In this document: positions 26,856-37,280 of the stretch, one piece after another
Numbering within the stretch: position 1 is the first letter of the stretch
Layout: every line of letters begins with the position of its first letter
Assembly (NCBI RefSeq): GCF_019550795.1
Contig: NZ_CP080545.1
Location: 265,001-329,000, forward strand
From: Paenibacillus sp. sptzw28
GTDB lineage: Bacteria; Bacillota; Bacilli; Paenibacillales; Paenibacillaceae
Reading direction: 5' to 3'
Length of the DNA: 64,000 nucleotides
Made by a program: the position numbers and the translations under genes
The notes under the pieces: generated by a model
Told to the model about the DNA's origin: nothing
Seen by the model: only the letters and a program-made list of their open reading frames with translations
Databases searched by the model: none

Positions 26856-28907
26856 ATGACTAGAAGTAACAGGCATCGGAAAGGCGGCGGTCCGATCCGC
26901 GCATTTATGGCAATCGCCGTCATATTGGTTGTTGGATTAGCCGGGTATTTGGTTTATTCCTTTGTTCAGTCCAATGAGAGCAGTCCCGGCACACCGGGCA
27001 GCGTCGCGGGTAACGGAGACGGCACCGGCCAAAGCGGACAAGCTGCCGGAGAGGACACTGCCAATTCCGCCGGCGGCTCCGGGGGGAATAATGGCGGCAA
27101 GGAAAGCGGCGGTAACGACGGAGGTAATACCGGGCTTACTCCGGCTGAATTACTGGAGGTTGGCGTAACGGATGCCGATTTGGCCAAAGCTTACGACATT
27201 GTTATCTCGGGCGGACGGGTCATCAATCCGGAGACGAAGCTCGATCATGAAGGGCTCAATATTGGAATTAGCGGCGACAAGATCGGCGTAGTTACGTCTA
27301 AGCCGCTTCGAGGGAAGCGGGTAATTGATGCCAAAGGACTTGTGGTTGCACCGGGGTTTATCGACAATCTTTCTTATGATCCCAATCCGCTGGGTGTCTG
27401 GCAAAAGATCGGGGACGGCGTGACAACGAATATTGCGATGCACGGCGGAACGTCGACGCCCAAACAATGGTACAGCTATTATGAGCGCAATCGGACGCCG
27501 GTTAACTTTGGCGCTTCCTTCTTTTATACACAGGCGCGAAATCAGTTCAAGCTCAGCCGCTATGCGGAGGCGAAGCCAAGCCAGGTGGAGCAGATCAAGA
27601 AGCAGGCGGAGCAGGCCCTTAACGACGGTGCGCTTGGTATTTCTTTCTCCCTCGAATATGTGCCGGGCATTTCGGCCGATGAGGTGCTCCCGCTAATGGA
27701 ATTGGCACAGGAGTACAATGTGCCGGTCTACTTCCATGGACGTTACTCCGATATGGAGGAACCGGGAACAGAGCTTGAAGGAACGCAGGAATTGGTGGAC
27801 TATGCGCAGAAAACAGGCGCTGCGGTTCATATTGACCATATTAACAGTACGGGCGGCACCTTCACGATGCCGCAGGCGCTTGCGATCATTGATAAAGCGA
27901 GAGAAAAAGGGTTTGATATTACCGCATGTACTTACCCTTACGATTATTGGGGTACGTATTTGAATTCGGCGAGATTCGATACCGGCTGGCAGGAACGTTT
28001 CCGGATCACCCACAACGATTTGCAAATCGCAGGAACCACCGAGCGGCTGACAGAAGAAACGTTCAGCATGTACCAGAAGCAGGGCAAGCTTGCGGTCGCT
28101 TACGCCATTCCGCAGGAAGCGGTTGTCGATGCCTTCAAGGCGCCTTACGTCATGATCGGCAGCGATGCGATTCTCGAGCCCGGCCTTAACAACCATCCGC
28201 GGGCATCCGGCACATTCGCGCGGACGATCGGGCTCTATGTGCGAGAGCAGAAGATTATGTCGCTGTTGGACGGCATAGCGAAGCTCAGTCTGCTGCCGGC
28301 TCAGCGGCTCGAGAAGCAGGCGCCGGCGCTGCGGAATAAAGGGCGCATCGCCAAAGGGATGGACGCGGATATCGTCATATTCGACTATAACACGATCAGC
28401 GACCGGTCAACGGTCGAGCGTCCCGATTTGATGTCGGCCGGCATCAAATATGTAACGCTTGCCGGACAAGTTGCGCTCGACAACGGCACATTGAACAAAA
28501 AAATCCGGGTCGGCGAGCCAATCCGCAGTCATTTCCAGCGGGTAAGCGAAACCGCCGGATCCCTGCAGTGGGGTGCGAGAACATATCCGCTGATCAGCTA
28601 TAATGACGCGACGTATGTTGATTTGGCTGCTCTTGGAGAGCACGAATACACGGTTACTTGGGATGCGGTGACACATACGTACACCGTAGAGAAAGGCGGC
28701 GCAAGCGGGAATGCCGGTGCCCCTGAGACGATGAAAGCGCCGGCGGAAGGCGAACTGATGCTTTCACGCGGTTACTTGGCGAAGGCAGATCATGCAACAA
28801 GCGAGCTGCTGTCTATCGGCAAGCGGGCGTTCGTTCCGCTCTCGTTTCTCCAGGCAATCGGAATCAATGCGGAGAACGATGGCGACACATGGACGGTTGA
28901 ATCATAG
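26856..28907 (+). CDS. Membrane-anchored amidohydrolase-family protein with altered metal site
   Basis: A 683-residue protein. One membrane helix (about 14-36), a Gly/Ser/Asn-rich linker (about 40-95), then an N-acyl-D-amino-acid deacylase/dihydroorotase-type domain (about 110-570). A C-terminal domain (about 605-683) resembles the copper-amine-oxidase N-terminal-like module of Paenibacillus secreted proteins. The HxH that normally follows GFID reads NLS (FIDNLSYD, 168-175), and the usual Cys after GVTT is replaced (GVTTNIAMHGG), while His294 (FHGRYSD), His328 (IDHINS) and Asp437 (GSDA) remain. ATG 26856 follows AGGAGG. It is either a divergent hydrolase or a pseudoenzyme. Confidence 0.82.
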   Translation: MTRSNRHRKGGGPIRAFMAIAVILVVGLAGYLVYSFVQSNESSPGTPGSVAGNGDGTGQSGQAAGEDTANSAGGSGGNNGGKESGGNDGGNTGLTPAELLEVGVTDADLAKAYDIVISGGRVINPETKLDHEGLNIGISGDKIGVVTSKPLRGKRVIDAKGLVVAPGFIDNLSYDPNPLGVWQKIGDGVTTNIAMHGGTSTPKQWYSYYERNRTPVNFGASFFYTQARNQFKLSRYAEAKPSQVEQIKKQAEQALNDGALGISFSLEYVPGISADEVLPLMELAQEYNVPVYFHGRYSDMEEPGTELEGTQELVDYAQKTGAAVHIDHINSTGGTFTMPQALAIIDKAREKGFDITACTYPYDYWGTYLNSARFDTGWQERFRITHNDLQIAGTTERLTEETFSMYQKQGKLAVAYAIPQEAVVDAFKAPYVMIGSDAILEPGLNNHPRASGTFARTIGLYVREQKIMSLLDGIAKLSLLPAQRLEKQAPALRNKGRIAKGMDADIVIFDYNTISDRSTVERPDLMSAGIKYVTLAGQVALDNGTLNKKIRVGEPIRSHFQRVSETAGSLQWGARTYPLISYNDATYVDLAALGEHEYTVTWDAVTHTYTVEKGGASGNAGAPETMKAPAEGELMLSRGYLAKADHATSELLSIGKRAFVPLSFLQAIGINAENDGDTWTVES

Positions 28908-28916
28908 CAATCGGAG

Positions 28917-28953
28917 ACCCCGGACAACTGGATTCTGTGTTGTCCGGGGTTTT
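28917..28953 (+). terminator. Terminator after the amidohydrolase gene
   Basis: ACCCCGGACAA and TTGTCCGGGGT with a 12-nt loop, then TTT. A -10-like TATAAT (28958-28963) follows at once and may serve yybS, but lacks a clear -35. Confidence 0.88.
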
Positions 28954-29014
28954 ATGGTATAATGGGGAGTAAAGCTTAGGCTTCCACAAGTAATCGAAGC
29001 AAGAGGTGAACGGG

Positions 29015-29917
29015 TTGAAGACCGGTTTAAAATCTATTCTATGGAGCGCGGCGGCGCTTCTCCTACTATTATCGATCGCCGTTCCAGTATTAAATGCTTT
29101 GGTTGCAGCAGTATTAATGGTCCCGACAGTAATCCTGTACACAACACTACCCAGGCGGTCCTTTATTCTGCATATTCTTGTTGTATACGCGGCCGCTTTC
29201 GCGGTCATGGGACCTGCCGTACTTATCGTCGGTCTATTCTTTCTCGTCCCGTCAATCATAATGGGCCATCTGTACAGGAAGCAAGTGCCGGCTCGCAAGG
29301 TACTGACGGTTACGGTAGTGACGCTGCTTGCCGAGCTGCTGCTGGAGCTGATCTTGTTTGACCTGCTGCTCGATTTCTCGCTGCTGCGGGAAATACGCAC
29401 ATTATTCATGGACACGGTGAATGAGCTGAGCAAGCAGGGACTGATGCCGGCGGGCTGGACGGCCGAGCTGACCGATACCTACATTCAAACGGTAATTCAT
29501 TCGATCCCAATGGCGATCATTACCGTATCGTTCTTGTTTGCAGTCATCACGCATGCTATTGTAAGACCGATTCTGTGGTCGTCCGGCATATCCGTGCCGG
29601 GGCTTCAACAAGCAAAGGATTGGAAACTGCCGCGAATTTTCGTTTTCTATTACTTGATCGCGCTCTTGGCCGATATGGCCACACCGGACACTGGCGATTC
29701 GTTCATGACGGTGATGCTGCTCAATTTGGTTCCGCTTATGCGAATTGCTTTTTCGATTCAGGCGATGGGGTTGTTTTTCTTTATTGCGCACGAGCGCAGG
29801 TGGCATAAAGCGGTACCGCTGCTGCTGTCCGCGATCGTCGTGATTTTCCCGCCGCTCAGCTTGATTGGAGTATTGGATGCCGGATTTCCGATTCGAAAAG
29901 CGTTTAAGAAACCTTGA
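29015..29917 (+). CDS. yybS: DUF2232 membrane protein YybS
   Basis: A 300-residue polytopic membrane protein of the YybS/DUF2232 family, with about eight hydrophobic segments starting at residue 6. The family may include substrate-binding membrane components, but function is unproven. TTG 29015 is preferred over GTG 29006, because AAGAGGTG lies 6 nt before the TTG, as at soj. It is directly upstream of gdpP and rplI, the conserved yybS-gdpP-rplI-dnaB order. Confidence 0.9.
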   Translation: MKTGLKSILWSAAALLLLLSIAVPVLNALVAAVLMVPTVILYTTLPRRSFILHILVVYAAAFAVMGPAVLIVGLFFLVPSIIMGHLYRKQVPARKVLTVTVVTLLAELLLELILFDLLLDFSLLREIRTLFMDTVNELSKQGLMPAGWTAELTDTYIQTVIHSIPMAIITVSFLFAVITHAIVRPILWSSGISVPGLQQAKDWKLPRIFVFYYLIALLADMATPDTGDSFMTVMLLNLVPLMRIAFSIQAMGLFFFIAHERRWHKAVPLLLSAIVVIFPPLSLIGVLDAGFPIRKAFKKP

Positions 29918-29936
29918 CAACAGGGGCGAATGAGAA

Positions 29937-31898
29937 ATGCCGAAGTTTCTGATAAAACGGTGGCATGGTATGCACCATTTATGGGCCTTTGTGCTGATAT
30001 TGCTGCTTACCGTCACATTAGCATGGTATCAATGGCTGTTCGGAGTGGTTGGACTGCTTCTGGCAGTGGCGGTCGGCGTCTATTCCGTCATGGCGGAGCG
30101 GGCGTTCAGGCGGGACTTGAAGGTGTATTTGGGGACGCTCTCTTATCGGGTGAAAAAGGCCGGCCACGAAGTCATCAGCGAGCTGCCGTTCGGTATTATT
30201 TTGTACAACGAGGATAAGACGGTCGAATGGCATAATGCGTTCGTTACCCACATGCTGGAGCGGGAATCGGTTGTAGGAGAGTCGCTTGACGATTTGTTCC
30301 CGACACTGTCCCAGGCGAAGGAACGGGAAGGAACGGTCGAGGCGGCGATCGGCGGCTCCGTCTATGAGCTGATGTTCCGGTTCAATGAAAGGCTCCTCTA
30401 CATTCGCGATATTACGCAGCGCTGGCAGCTGGCCAAGCGGTATGAGGATGAGAAGCTAGCGCTCGGTATCGTCATGATGGACAATCTCGAGGAAGTTACG
30501 CAAGGGATGGATGATCAGCAGAGGAGTTTGCTGCTCTCCAAGGTCACTGCGGAAATTACGGACTGGTCCAGTAAGTTCCACGTATATTTAAAAAGGCTTA
30601 CATCGGACCGGTATTTGGTCATCACCGACCAGAAAACGTTGAAGCAGCTGGAATTATCCCGTTTTGTCATCCTGGATGAAGTGCGGGAGATGACGGCGGA
30701 AAGTAAAATTCCGATGACGCTCAGCATAGGATTTGCAGCGGGTGCCGATAACATCGTGGAGCTCGGGCATTGGGCTCAATCGAGTCTGGACTTTGCTCTT
30801 GGGCGAGGCGGCGATCAGGCGGCGGTTAAGGTAGGCCAGCGGCAATCGTTCTACGGCGGCAAGTCAAGCGCGGTGGAGAAACGGACCCGTGTCCGCGCCC
30901 GGGTCGTCGCTCATGCGCTTCGCGACCTCATTCGCGAGAGCGATAATGTGATGATTGTAGGTCATAAGATGCCCGACATGGATTCTCTCGGAGCCGCCGT
31001 CGGGGTGCTGAAAGCGGCGCAGATGTTCAACAAGGAAGCATTCATCGTGCTGGAGGGCGTCAATCCCGCCATTCAGAAAATGATGGAGATGTTGAGGGAA
31101 GAAGAGCGTATTGCCAAGCGGTTTATAACGCCTGACCAAGCGCTTGGGCTCGTCGATTCCGGCACGCTGCTCGTTGTGGTCGATACGCACAAGGCTTCAA
31201 TGGTGAAAGAGCCGAAGCTGCTGACATTGACAGATAAAATCGTAGTCGTCGACCATCACCGCCGCGGGGAGGAATTTATCAACAACGCAATCCTCATCTA
31301 TATGGAGCCATATGCGTCTTCGGCGTGCGAGCTCGTCACCGAGCTGCTGCAATATATTCATGACCGGGTTATGCTCGATGTCCGGGAGTCCACGGCATTG
31401 CTTGCCGGCATTACGGTCGATACGAAGAGCTTCTCGCTCCGCACAGGATCCCGCACATTCGAGGCGGCATCGTTTCTTCGCCGCAACGGCGCGGATTCGA
31501 TGCTGATTCAGCGTATGCTGAAAGAGGATCTTGCAGAGTATGTGAAAAAAGCGGAAATGATCAAGCATGCGGAAATCGTTTATGAGCATATTGCAATCGC
31601 GATGACGGAGCAGGGAAAGCAGTATTCGCAGCTGCTGATTGCCCAGTCGGCGGATACGCTTCTCAACATGACCGACATATTGGCTTCATTCGTTATCGGG
31701 GAGCGTCAGGACGGCCTGATAGGCGTAAGCGCCCGCTCTCTGGGCCATATGAATGTGCAGGTTGTGATGGAACGGCTCGGCGGCGGGGGCCATTTAACGA
31801 ATGCCGCCGCCCAGATGGAGGGGACCGTTGCGGAAGTGGCGCAGCGGCTTAAGCAGGTGCTTGAGGATATCGATAAGGAAGAGGGGTTGTTCGAATGA
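29937..31898 (+). CDS. gdpP: Cyclic-di-AMP phosphodiesterase GdpP
   Basis: A 653-residue enzyme that hydrolyses c-di-AMP to pApA. Two N-terminal membrane helices (about 12-50), a PAS-like domain (about 80-150), a degenerate GGDEF domain (about 170-300, lacking a GGDEF motif), a DHH domain ([11 protein letters not shown] near 340-352; VVVDHHRR with Asp439-His440-His441), and DHHA1 ending with [12 protein letters not shown]. All metal-binding motifs are intact. The last 4 nt overlap the rplI start. Confidence 0.95.
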   Translation: MPKFLIKRWHGMHHLWAFVLILLLTVTLAWYQWLFGVVGLLLAVAVGVYSVMAERAFRRDLKVYLGTLSYRVKKAGHEVISELPFGIILYNEDKTVEWHNAFVTHMLERESVVGESLDDLFPTLSQAKEREGTVEAAIGGSVYELMFRFNERLLYIRDITQRWQLAKRYEDEKLALGIVMMDNLEEVTQGMDDQQRSLLLSKVTAEITDWSSKFHVYLKRLTSDRYLVITDQKTLKQLELSRFVILDEVREMTAESKIPMTLSIGFAAGADNIVELGHWAQSSLDFALGRGGDQAAVKVGQRQSFYGGKSSAVEKRTRVRARVVAHALRDLIRESDNVMIVGHKMPDMDSLGAAVGVLKAAQMFNKEAFIVLEGVNPAIQKMMEMLREEERIAKRFITPDQALGLVDSGTLLVVVDTHKASMVKEPKLLTLTDKIVVVDHHRRGEEFINNAILIYMEPYASSACELVTELLQYIHDRVMLDVRESTALLAGITVDTKSFSLRTGSRTFEAASFLRRNGADSMLIQRMLKEDLAEYVKKAEMIKHAEIVYEHIAIAMTEQGKQYSQLLIAQSADTLLNMTDILASFVIGERQDGLIGVSARSLGHMNVQVVMERLGGGGHLTNAAAQMEGTVAEVAQRLKQVLEDIDKEEGLFE

Positions 31899-32338
31899 AA
31901 GTGATCTTGCTGCAGGATGTCAAGGGTCAAGGCAAGAAGGGCGATGTGAAGGAGCTCTCGGAGGGGTACGTACGGAACTTTCTACTACCGAAAGGGCTTG
32001 CGAAGCTGGCATCCGACGGTAATCTTAAGACGCTCGAATTGCAGAATGCTTCGGAACAGAAGCGTAAAGACAAGGAGAAAGAAGACGCCAAGGCGCTTGC
32101 GGTCCGGCTGGAAGCCTTAACCGTCGTAGTGAAGACGAAAGCGGGCGAAGGCGGCCGTTTGTTCGGAGCCATAACGACTAAACAAATAGCCGAAGCACTT
32201 GAGACGCAGGGTATAAAAGTGGATAAACGCAAGATTGAATTGGAAGATCCGATCCGCACGCTTGGCGTTACGCAGGTACAAGTGAAGCTTCATCCGGAAG
32301 TTAAGGCGAAGCTGAAGGTTCAGGCATCGGAGGAATAA
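31895..32338 (+). CDS. rplI: 50S ribosomal protein L9
   Basis: A 147-residue L9. N-terminal domain [18 protein letters not shown]...[12 protein letters not shown], a long connecting helix, and a C-terminal RNA-binding domain ([16 protein letters not shown]). The ATG overlaps the gdpP stop (ATGA), so the two are translationally coupled. Confidence 0.97.
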   Translation: MKVILLQDVKGQGKKGDVKELSEGYVRNFLLPKGLAKLASDGNLKTLELQNASEQKRKDKEKEDAKALAVRLEALTVVVKTKAGEGGRLFGAITTKQIAEALETQGIKVDKRKIELEDPIRTLGVTQVQVKLHPEVKAKLKVQASEE

Positions 32339-32366
32339 TCGCGAATAAAAGGAGTTCTATGGGCCG

Positions 32367-33728
32367 ATGAGCAACGAGCTGATGTTTGACCGCGTACCCC
32401 CGCAAAATATCGAGGCCGAGCAGGCTGTACTCGGAGCCGTACTTCTGCAGGCGGAAGCGCTGATCACCTCGATGGAGCGGCTGCGAAGCGATGATTTCTA
32501 TACCCCGGCGCACCAGCTGATATTCGAAGCGATGGTTGAACTCGGCGAAGCAAATCAACCGATCGACCTCGTAACGCTTACTGCCTATCTGCAGGATCGG
32601 CAGCAGCTCGAGGAAACTGGCGGCGTCAGCTATTTGGCGAAGCTTGCGAATGCGGTTCCTACTGCCGCAAACGTTGATTATTACGCGCAAATCGTGGAAG
32701 AGAAGTCTATGGTTCGCCGACTGATCCGGACAGCGACCAATATCGTATCGAGCGGCTATGCTGCTGCGGACGATGTCGGTCTGATGTTGAATGAAGCGGA
32801 GCAGCGCATCCTGGAATTATCGAACCGCCGGGCAAGCAGCGGGTTTATATCGATCCGCGACGTGCTGATGGAAGTGTTCGAGCGCGTTGAGCACCTATAC
32901 ACGAATAAGGGCGGCACTACCGGCATACCCTCGGGCTTCAGCGACCTTGACAAGATGACTTCGGGCTTTCAGCGCAACGACCTTATCATCGTAGCTGCGC
33001 GGCCATCGGTTGGGAAAACGGCATTCGCGCTCAATATTGCGCAGAATGTCGGTGTGAGATCGCGGGAGACGGTTGCGATCTTCAGCTTGGAGATGTCAGC
33101 CGCGCAGCTCGTGCAGCGGATGATATGCGCGGAGTCGAATGTCGATGCAGGCCGGATGCGGACAGGGTATTTGGAAGGCGACGATTGGGAAAAACTAACG
33201 ATGGCGATCGGTTCGCTGTCTGAAGCGCAAATCTATATCGACGATACGCCGGGAATTACGGTAGCGGATATTCGCGCGAAATGCCGGCGGCTGAAGAAGG
33301 AACGCGGCCTTGGCATGATACTTATCGACTACCTGCAGCTCATTCAAGGGCGGGGCAAAGCCGGCGAGAACCGGCAGCAGGAGGTCTCTGAAATATCACG
33401 TACGCTGAAGCAAATAGCCCGTGAACTCGAAGTGCCGGTCATTGCGCTGTCACAGCTGAGCCGGGGCGTCGAGCAGCGTCAGGATAAACGGCCGATGATG
33501 TCCGATCTCAGGGAATCGGGCTCGATCGAGCAGGATGCGGATATCGTCGCATTCCTGTACCGTGACGATTATTATAATCAAGACACCGAGAAGAAAAATA
33601 TTATTGAAATCATTATCGCCAAACAGCGGAATGGCCCGGTCGGGACGGTCGAGCTTGTGTTCTTGAAGAACTTCAATAAGTTCGTCGGATTGGACCGTTC
33701 GCATCAAGAGCCCGGACAAGCGTCGTAA
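32367..33728 (+). CDS. dnaB: Replicative DNA helicase
   Basis: A 453-residue hexameric RecA-fold helicase (called DnaC in B. subtilis). The N-terminal DnaB_N domain begins at DRVPPQNIEAEQAVLGA. Walker A is ARPSVGKTAFALN (about 211-223), and Walker B with LIDYLQLI follows. AGGAGTT lies upstream of ATG 32367. It follows rplI by 28 nt. A terminator ends the run. Confidence 0.97.
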   Translation: MSNELMFDRVPPQNIEAEQAVLGAVLLQAEALITSMERLRSDDFYTPAHQLIFEAMVELGEANQPIDLVTLTAYLQDRQQLEETGGVSYLAKLANAVPTAANVDYYAQIVEEKSMVRRLIRTATNIVSSGYAAADDVGLMLNEAEQRILELSNRRASSGFISIRDVLMEVFERVEHLYTNKGGTTGIPSGFSDLDKMTSGFQRNDLIIVAARPSVGKTAFALNIAQNVGVRSRETVAIFSLEMSAAQLVQRMICAESNVDAGRMRTGYLEGDDWEKLTMAIGSLSEAQIYIDDTPGITVADIRAKCRRLKKERGLGMILIDYLQLIQGRGKAGENRQQEVSEISRTLKQIARELEVPVIALSQLSRGVEQRQDKRPMMSDLRESGSIEQDADIVAFLYRDDYYNQDTEKKNIIEIIIAKQRNGPVGTVELVFLKNFNKFVGLDRSHQEPGQAS

Positions 33729-33762
33729 ATTTATTTTAAACTGTAATTATAGTAGTTAATTC

Positions 33763-33801
33763 CGAACAATTGTATGGGCAGCCGTGCAATTGTTCGTTTT
33801 T
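33763..33801 (+). terminator. Terminator after dnaB
   Basis: CGAACAATTG (33763-33772) and CAATTGTTCG (33787-33796), then TTTTT. Confidence 0.92.
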
Positions 33802-33803
33802 CA

Positions 33804-33832
33804 TTGACTTTGAAAGATCAGACTGCTACACT
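33804..33832 (+). promoter_or_regulatory. Promoter for purA
   Basis: TTGACT (33804-33809), 17-nt spacer, TACACT (33827-33832); it starts within 3 nt of the dnaB terminator. Confidence 0.75.
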
Positions 33833-33897
33833 AGTTATGCTGCCTGAAACTGGCGGTAATTTTCGGTGTGCGCTTAACATCGGATGGGGGTATGACC

Positions 33898-35184
33898 ATG
33901 TCAACAGTAGTTGTTGTCGGAACGCAATGGGGCGATGAAGGAAAAGGGAAAATTACGGACTTCTTGGCGGAAGGCGCGGATGTAGTTGCCCGTTATCAAG
34001 GGGGAAACAACGCCGGCCATACCATTCTCATAGGCAATAAGAAATACAAGCTGACGATGATTCCGTCGGGCATTTTTAATGAAAATAAAATATGCGTCAT
34101 CGGAAACGGTATGGTCATCAATCCTTCTGCACTGATTGACGAAATCAATTATATACATGAGAATAATTTTTCAACCGATAACTTGAAAATCAGCGACCGC
34201 GCGCATGTCATTATGCCGTATCATCTCGTTCTCGACGCTCTGGAGGAAGACCGCAAGGGCGATAACAAGATCGGTACGACCCGTAAAGGAATCGGCCCTT
34301 GTTACATGGATAAAGCAGCGCGCAACGGTATCCGGATTGCGGACTTGATGGATGCCGGCGAATTCGAGTCAAGACTGCGCCGACTGGTTACCGAGAAGAA
34401 CCAGGTGATCGAGCAGGTATATGGCGGAGAGCCGCTTGATTGCGATAAGATTCTAGGCGAGTATCTGGGATATGCAGAAATACTGCGTCCATATGTGACC
34501 GATACGTCCGTAGTGCTCAACGATGCGATTGACAGCGGCAAGCGCATTCTGTTCGAAGGGGCGCAGGGCGTAATGCTCGATATCGACCAGGGTACTTATC
34601 CGTTCGTAACATCGTCCAACCCGACTGCAGGCGGCGTCTGCATCGGCTCGGGCGTAGGACCTTCGAAGATTCAACAGGTGATCGGGGTGGCGAAAGCATA
34701 CACGACACGCGTTGGCGACGGTCCGTTCCCAACGGAGCTTAACAACGAAACAGGCGATTGGATTCGTGAACGCGGGCACGAATACGGCACGGTTACAGGC
34801 CGTCCGCGCCGCGTCGGTTGGTTCGACAGCGTTGTCGTGCGTCACGCAAGACGTGTCAGCGGAATCACGGGATTGTCGCTGAACTCGCTGGACGTTCTGT
34901 CCGGGCTCGAAACGGTCAAAATTTGCACCGGCTACAAGCTGGACGGTAAGATCATTGAGACGTACCCGGCTAGCCTCAAGCTCATTTCCGAATGCGAAGC
35001 TGTATACGAGGAGCTGCCGGGCTGGAGCGAGGATATTACCAATGCGAAAACGCTTGAGGATTTGCCGGAGAATACGCGCCGTTATGTCGAGCGGGTCTCT
35101 GAGCTGACGGGTATTCCGATCTCTATCTTCTCGGTCGGACGCAATCGTGAGCAAACGAATCAGGTGCAGCAAATCTACCTATAG
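33898..35184 (+). CDS. purA: Adenylosuccinate synthetase
   Basis: A 428-residue GTP-dependent enzyme that joins IMP and aspartate to make adenylosuccinate, the first step to [15 protein letters not shown] loop at the N-terminus, the IMP-binding GNNAGHT, and TRKGIGPCY are visible. ATG 33898 has GGATGGGGG 7 nt upstream and matches the family start; upstream ATG 33892 is less well spaced. Monocistronic, with its own promoter and terminator. Confidence 0.97.
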   Translation: MSTVVVVGTQWGDEGKGKITDFLAEGADVVARYQGGNNAGHTILIGNKKYKLTMIPSGIFNENKICVIGNGMVINPSALIDEINYIHENNFSTDNLKISDRAHVIMPYHLVLDALEEDRKGDNKIGTTRKGIGPCYMDKAARNGIRIADLMDAGEFESRLRRLVTEKNQVIEQVYGGEPLDCDKILGEYLGYAEILRPYVTDTSVVLNDAIDSGKRILFEGAQGVMLDIDQGTYPFVTSSNPTAGGVCIGSGVGPSKIQQVIGVAKAYTTRVGDGPFPTELNNETGDWIRERGHEYGTVTGRPRRVGWFDSVVVRHARRVSGITGLSLNSLDVLSGLETVKICTGYKLDGKIIETYPASLKLISECEAVYEELPGWSEDITNAKTLEDLPENTRRYVERVSELTGIPISIFSVGRNREQTNQVQQIYL

Positions 35185-35224
35185 GCCGCAAGGGAAGTTT
35201 CGTAGGCCGCAAAGGAAGTTTCGT
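35183..35224. repeat. Two tandem 21-bp copies after purA
   Basis: A unit beginning AGGCCGCAAGGGAAGTTTCG at 35183 is repeated at 35204 with one change (AGGG to AAGG). It lies between the purA stop and the terminator. No evident function. Confidence 0.85.
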
Positions 35225-35230
35225 ATCTGA

Positions 35231-35265
35231 AGAGGATGGCAGATGGGTAGCCGTCCTCTTTTTTT
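35231..35265 (+). terminator. Terminator of purA
   Basis: AGAGGATGGC and GCCGTCCTCT with a 9-nt loop, then a seven-T run. Confidence 0.92.
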
Positions 35266-35311
35266 GCGTTAATAATCAATTTTCTCATGATCGCAGTTCG
35301 AATTTTTCAGG

Positions 35312-35340
35312 TTGGTCCAGGCTGGCAGAAATGGTAGTAT
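35312..35340 (+). promoter_or_regulatory. Candidate promoter for the GH2 gene
   Basis: TTGGTC (35312-35317), 17-nt spacer, TAGTAT (35335-35340), about 70 nt before the start codon. Confidence 0.4.
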
Positions 35341-35411
35341 AAACTTGAAGGTGACAAAATTCCATTTAGACGGCGCTTACAATTTTCGGGCAAACCTTAG
35401 GAGGAACCGCA

Positions 35412-37121
35412 ATGATTCGATTGTTTGAAACGAATAAAATACGCAGCGTTCAGGAACTGGAAGGAGACTGGGATTTCGAGCCGATCGGTCAGGACGATGA
35501 ACTTCCCTCCAGATATCATTACCGGCTTCCGGTGCCGGGCTGCTGGGAAAACCATCCCAAATTCTCCACTTACAGCGGAAAAGGCGTCTACCGCACCTTT
35601 ATCGAAATTGATGAGCAAACGGCGCTGCGGTTGACCTTCAAAGGTGTCAGCCACACAGCCGACGTCTTCTTCGACGGGGAGAAAGTAGCACATCATTATA
35701 ATGCATATACGCCATTCACGGCGGTAATTCGTGGTGCGGCTCCGGGCAAGCATGAAATAAGGGTGGTCGTGGACAACTCGTTCAGTGAATTCTCATCGCT
35801 TCATGTACCGAACGATTATTACACGTATGGCGGAATTATCCGTCCCGTTGTGCTGGAGAAATTAAACAGCGTATTCATTGAGAGCCTGCACTTTACGCCT
35901 TCCAAGGAAAGTGACGGATGGAAGGCTCTTATCCGTGCCCAAGTCCGAAACATCGGACATCTGGATGCTGGAATCTCGCTCAAGGGGCGTCTTGGGGAAC
36001 AGCATGCGGCAGTTGATGAGGCCTGGGCCTTCTCATTCGCGGAGAAGCTGGTACCAGCAGGGGAAACGGCTTCTTTGGAAGCGATTGTGAGCTTCCCGGA
36101 GGCGGAAGCATGGTCCTCCGAAGCACCTCATTTGTATTTGCTTGAGGTGCAGCTTTTTGAAGGAGATGAGACCGCTGCATCCGACGATTTAATAGACCGG
36201 GTCGGATTCCGGACTGTTACAGCGCTGGATGGTAAAATCCAGGTCAACGGGGAGGACATCGTGCTCAAAGGGTTCAATCGTCACGAGGACCACCCGATGA
36301 CGGGAGCTGCAATCCCTTATCCTCTGATGGTGCAGGATATAGAGCTGATGATCGATATGGGAGCGAATGCGGTTCGTACAAGCCATTATCCTAACGACGA
36401 GCGATTTCTGGACCTGTGCGATGAACGGGGAATCTATGTCTGGGAGGAGAATCATGCGCGGGGGCTCAGCCTGGAGCAGATGAAGAATCCGTATTTCGAA
36501 CAGCAGTGCGAGGACTGCAACCGGGAGATGGTGGAGGCGCATTTCAACCATCCGAGCATCATTATTTGGGCCATTCTCAATGAGTGTGCCAGTGATACGC
36601 CAGAGGGCAGGGAAATGTATAAGAAGCAGCTGGAGCAAATTCGCGGAATGGACGGCTCCAGACTGCTGAGCTTCGCCAGCCATCACAGGGACAGGGAGCT
36701 TTGCTTCGATTTGGCGGATGTGGTTTCATTCAATCTGTATCCTCTCTGGTACGGGGACGAGGACCCCGGCGAGCTGTGCGAGCAGGCCCGGCAGTGGGCG
36801 GACCGGCTCGGCGGTCTCGGTAAGCCGATGATCATGAGCGAATTCGGAGGAGACGGTCATTACGGCTTCCGCGATCCTACCCGTGTGCGCGGTACGGAGG
36901 AGCGCCATGCCGAGATTATCCGGCGGAATCTGGCCGCGTATACGTCAAGGCCGTTTATATCCGGCATGCTGATCTGGCAGTTCTGCGATTGCCGCGTAAC
37001 CGAAGGAACGGGCTGGCTGCTCGCACGGGCGGGAACGCAGAACAGCAAAGGGATCGTCGACCGGTATCGCAGGCCGAAGCTCGCCTACGACGTTGTGAAG
37101 GAATATTTTTCGGCTGATTAG
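35412..37121 (+). CDS. Glycoside hydrolase family 2 (beta-glucuronidase/galactosidase-like)
   Basis: A 569-residue cytoplasmic retaining exo-glycosidase. Jelly-roll sugar-binding domain (about 15-165), Ig-like domain (about 170-275), and TIM barrel (from about 280, LKGFNRHEDHP). The acid/base is Glu391 in ILNECASD and the nucleophile is Glu477 in MSEFGGDG. The size and the NE context fit beta-glucuronidase-like members rather than large LacZ enzymes; substrate is not determinable here. No signal peptide. AGGAGG precedes ATG 35412. It is an isolated catabolic gene inserted between purA and the envelope genes. Confidence 0.9.
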   Translation: MIRLFETNKIRSVQELEGDWDFEPIGQDDELPSRYHYRLPVPGCWENHPKFSTYSGKGVYRTFIEIDEQTALRLTFKGVSHTADVFFDGEKVAHHYNAYTPFTAVIRGAAPGKHEIRVVVDNSFSEFSSLHVPNDYYTYGGIIRPVVLEKLNSVFIESLHFTPSKESDGWKALIRAQVRNIGHLDAGISLKGRLGEQHAAVDEAWAFSFAEKLVPAGETASLEAIVSFPEAEAWSSEAPHLYLLEVQLFEGDETAASDDLIDRVGFRTVTALDGKIQVNGEDIVLKGFNRHEDHPMTGAAIPYPLMVQDIELMIDMGANAVRTSHYPNDERFLDLCDERGIYVWEENHARGLSLEQMKNPYFEQQCEDCNREMVEAHFNHPSIIIWAILNECASDTPEGREMYKKQLEQIRGMDGSRLLSFASHHRDRELCFDLADVVSFNLYPLWYGDEDPGELCEQARQWADRLGGLGKPMIMSEFGGDGHYGFRDPTRVRGTEERHAEIIRRNLAAYTSRPFISGMLIWQFCDCRVTEGTGWLLARAGTQNSKGIVDRYRRPKLAYDVVKEYFSAD

Positions 37122-37280
37122 GGATCGATGCATCGCTGTAAACAACGCAGACTATTTGAACCGGCTGTCTCTATCTGCAGGAATCGGCCGGTTCTAGCAG
37201 TAAGAATTATGCCTTGTCCTCGATAACTTGAAAGTTTACCGATATTCGTATGTATAGATGAATGGTTCCTCCGCAGGCTG

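Noticed and set aside
33729..33897. Purine riboswitch before purA
   Set aside because: The gap is fully used by the dnaB terminator and a sigma-A promoter; the short leader after it lacks purine-aptamer sequence.
37158..37194. GAACCGGC/GCCGGTTC stem as the GH2 terminator
   Set aside because: No T run follows, whereas the hairpin at 37281-37306 has one; kept only as a possible mRNA stem.
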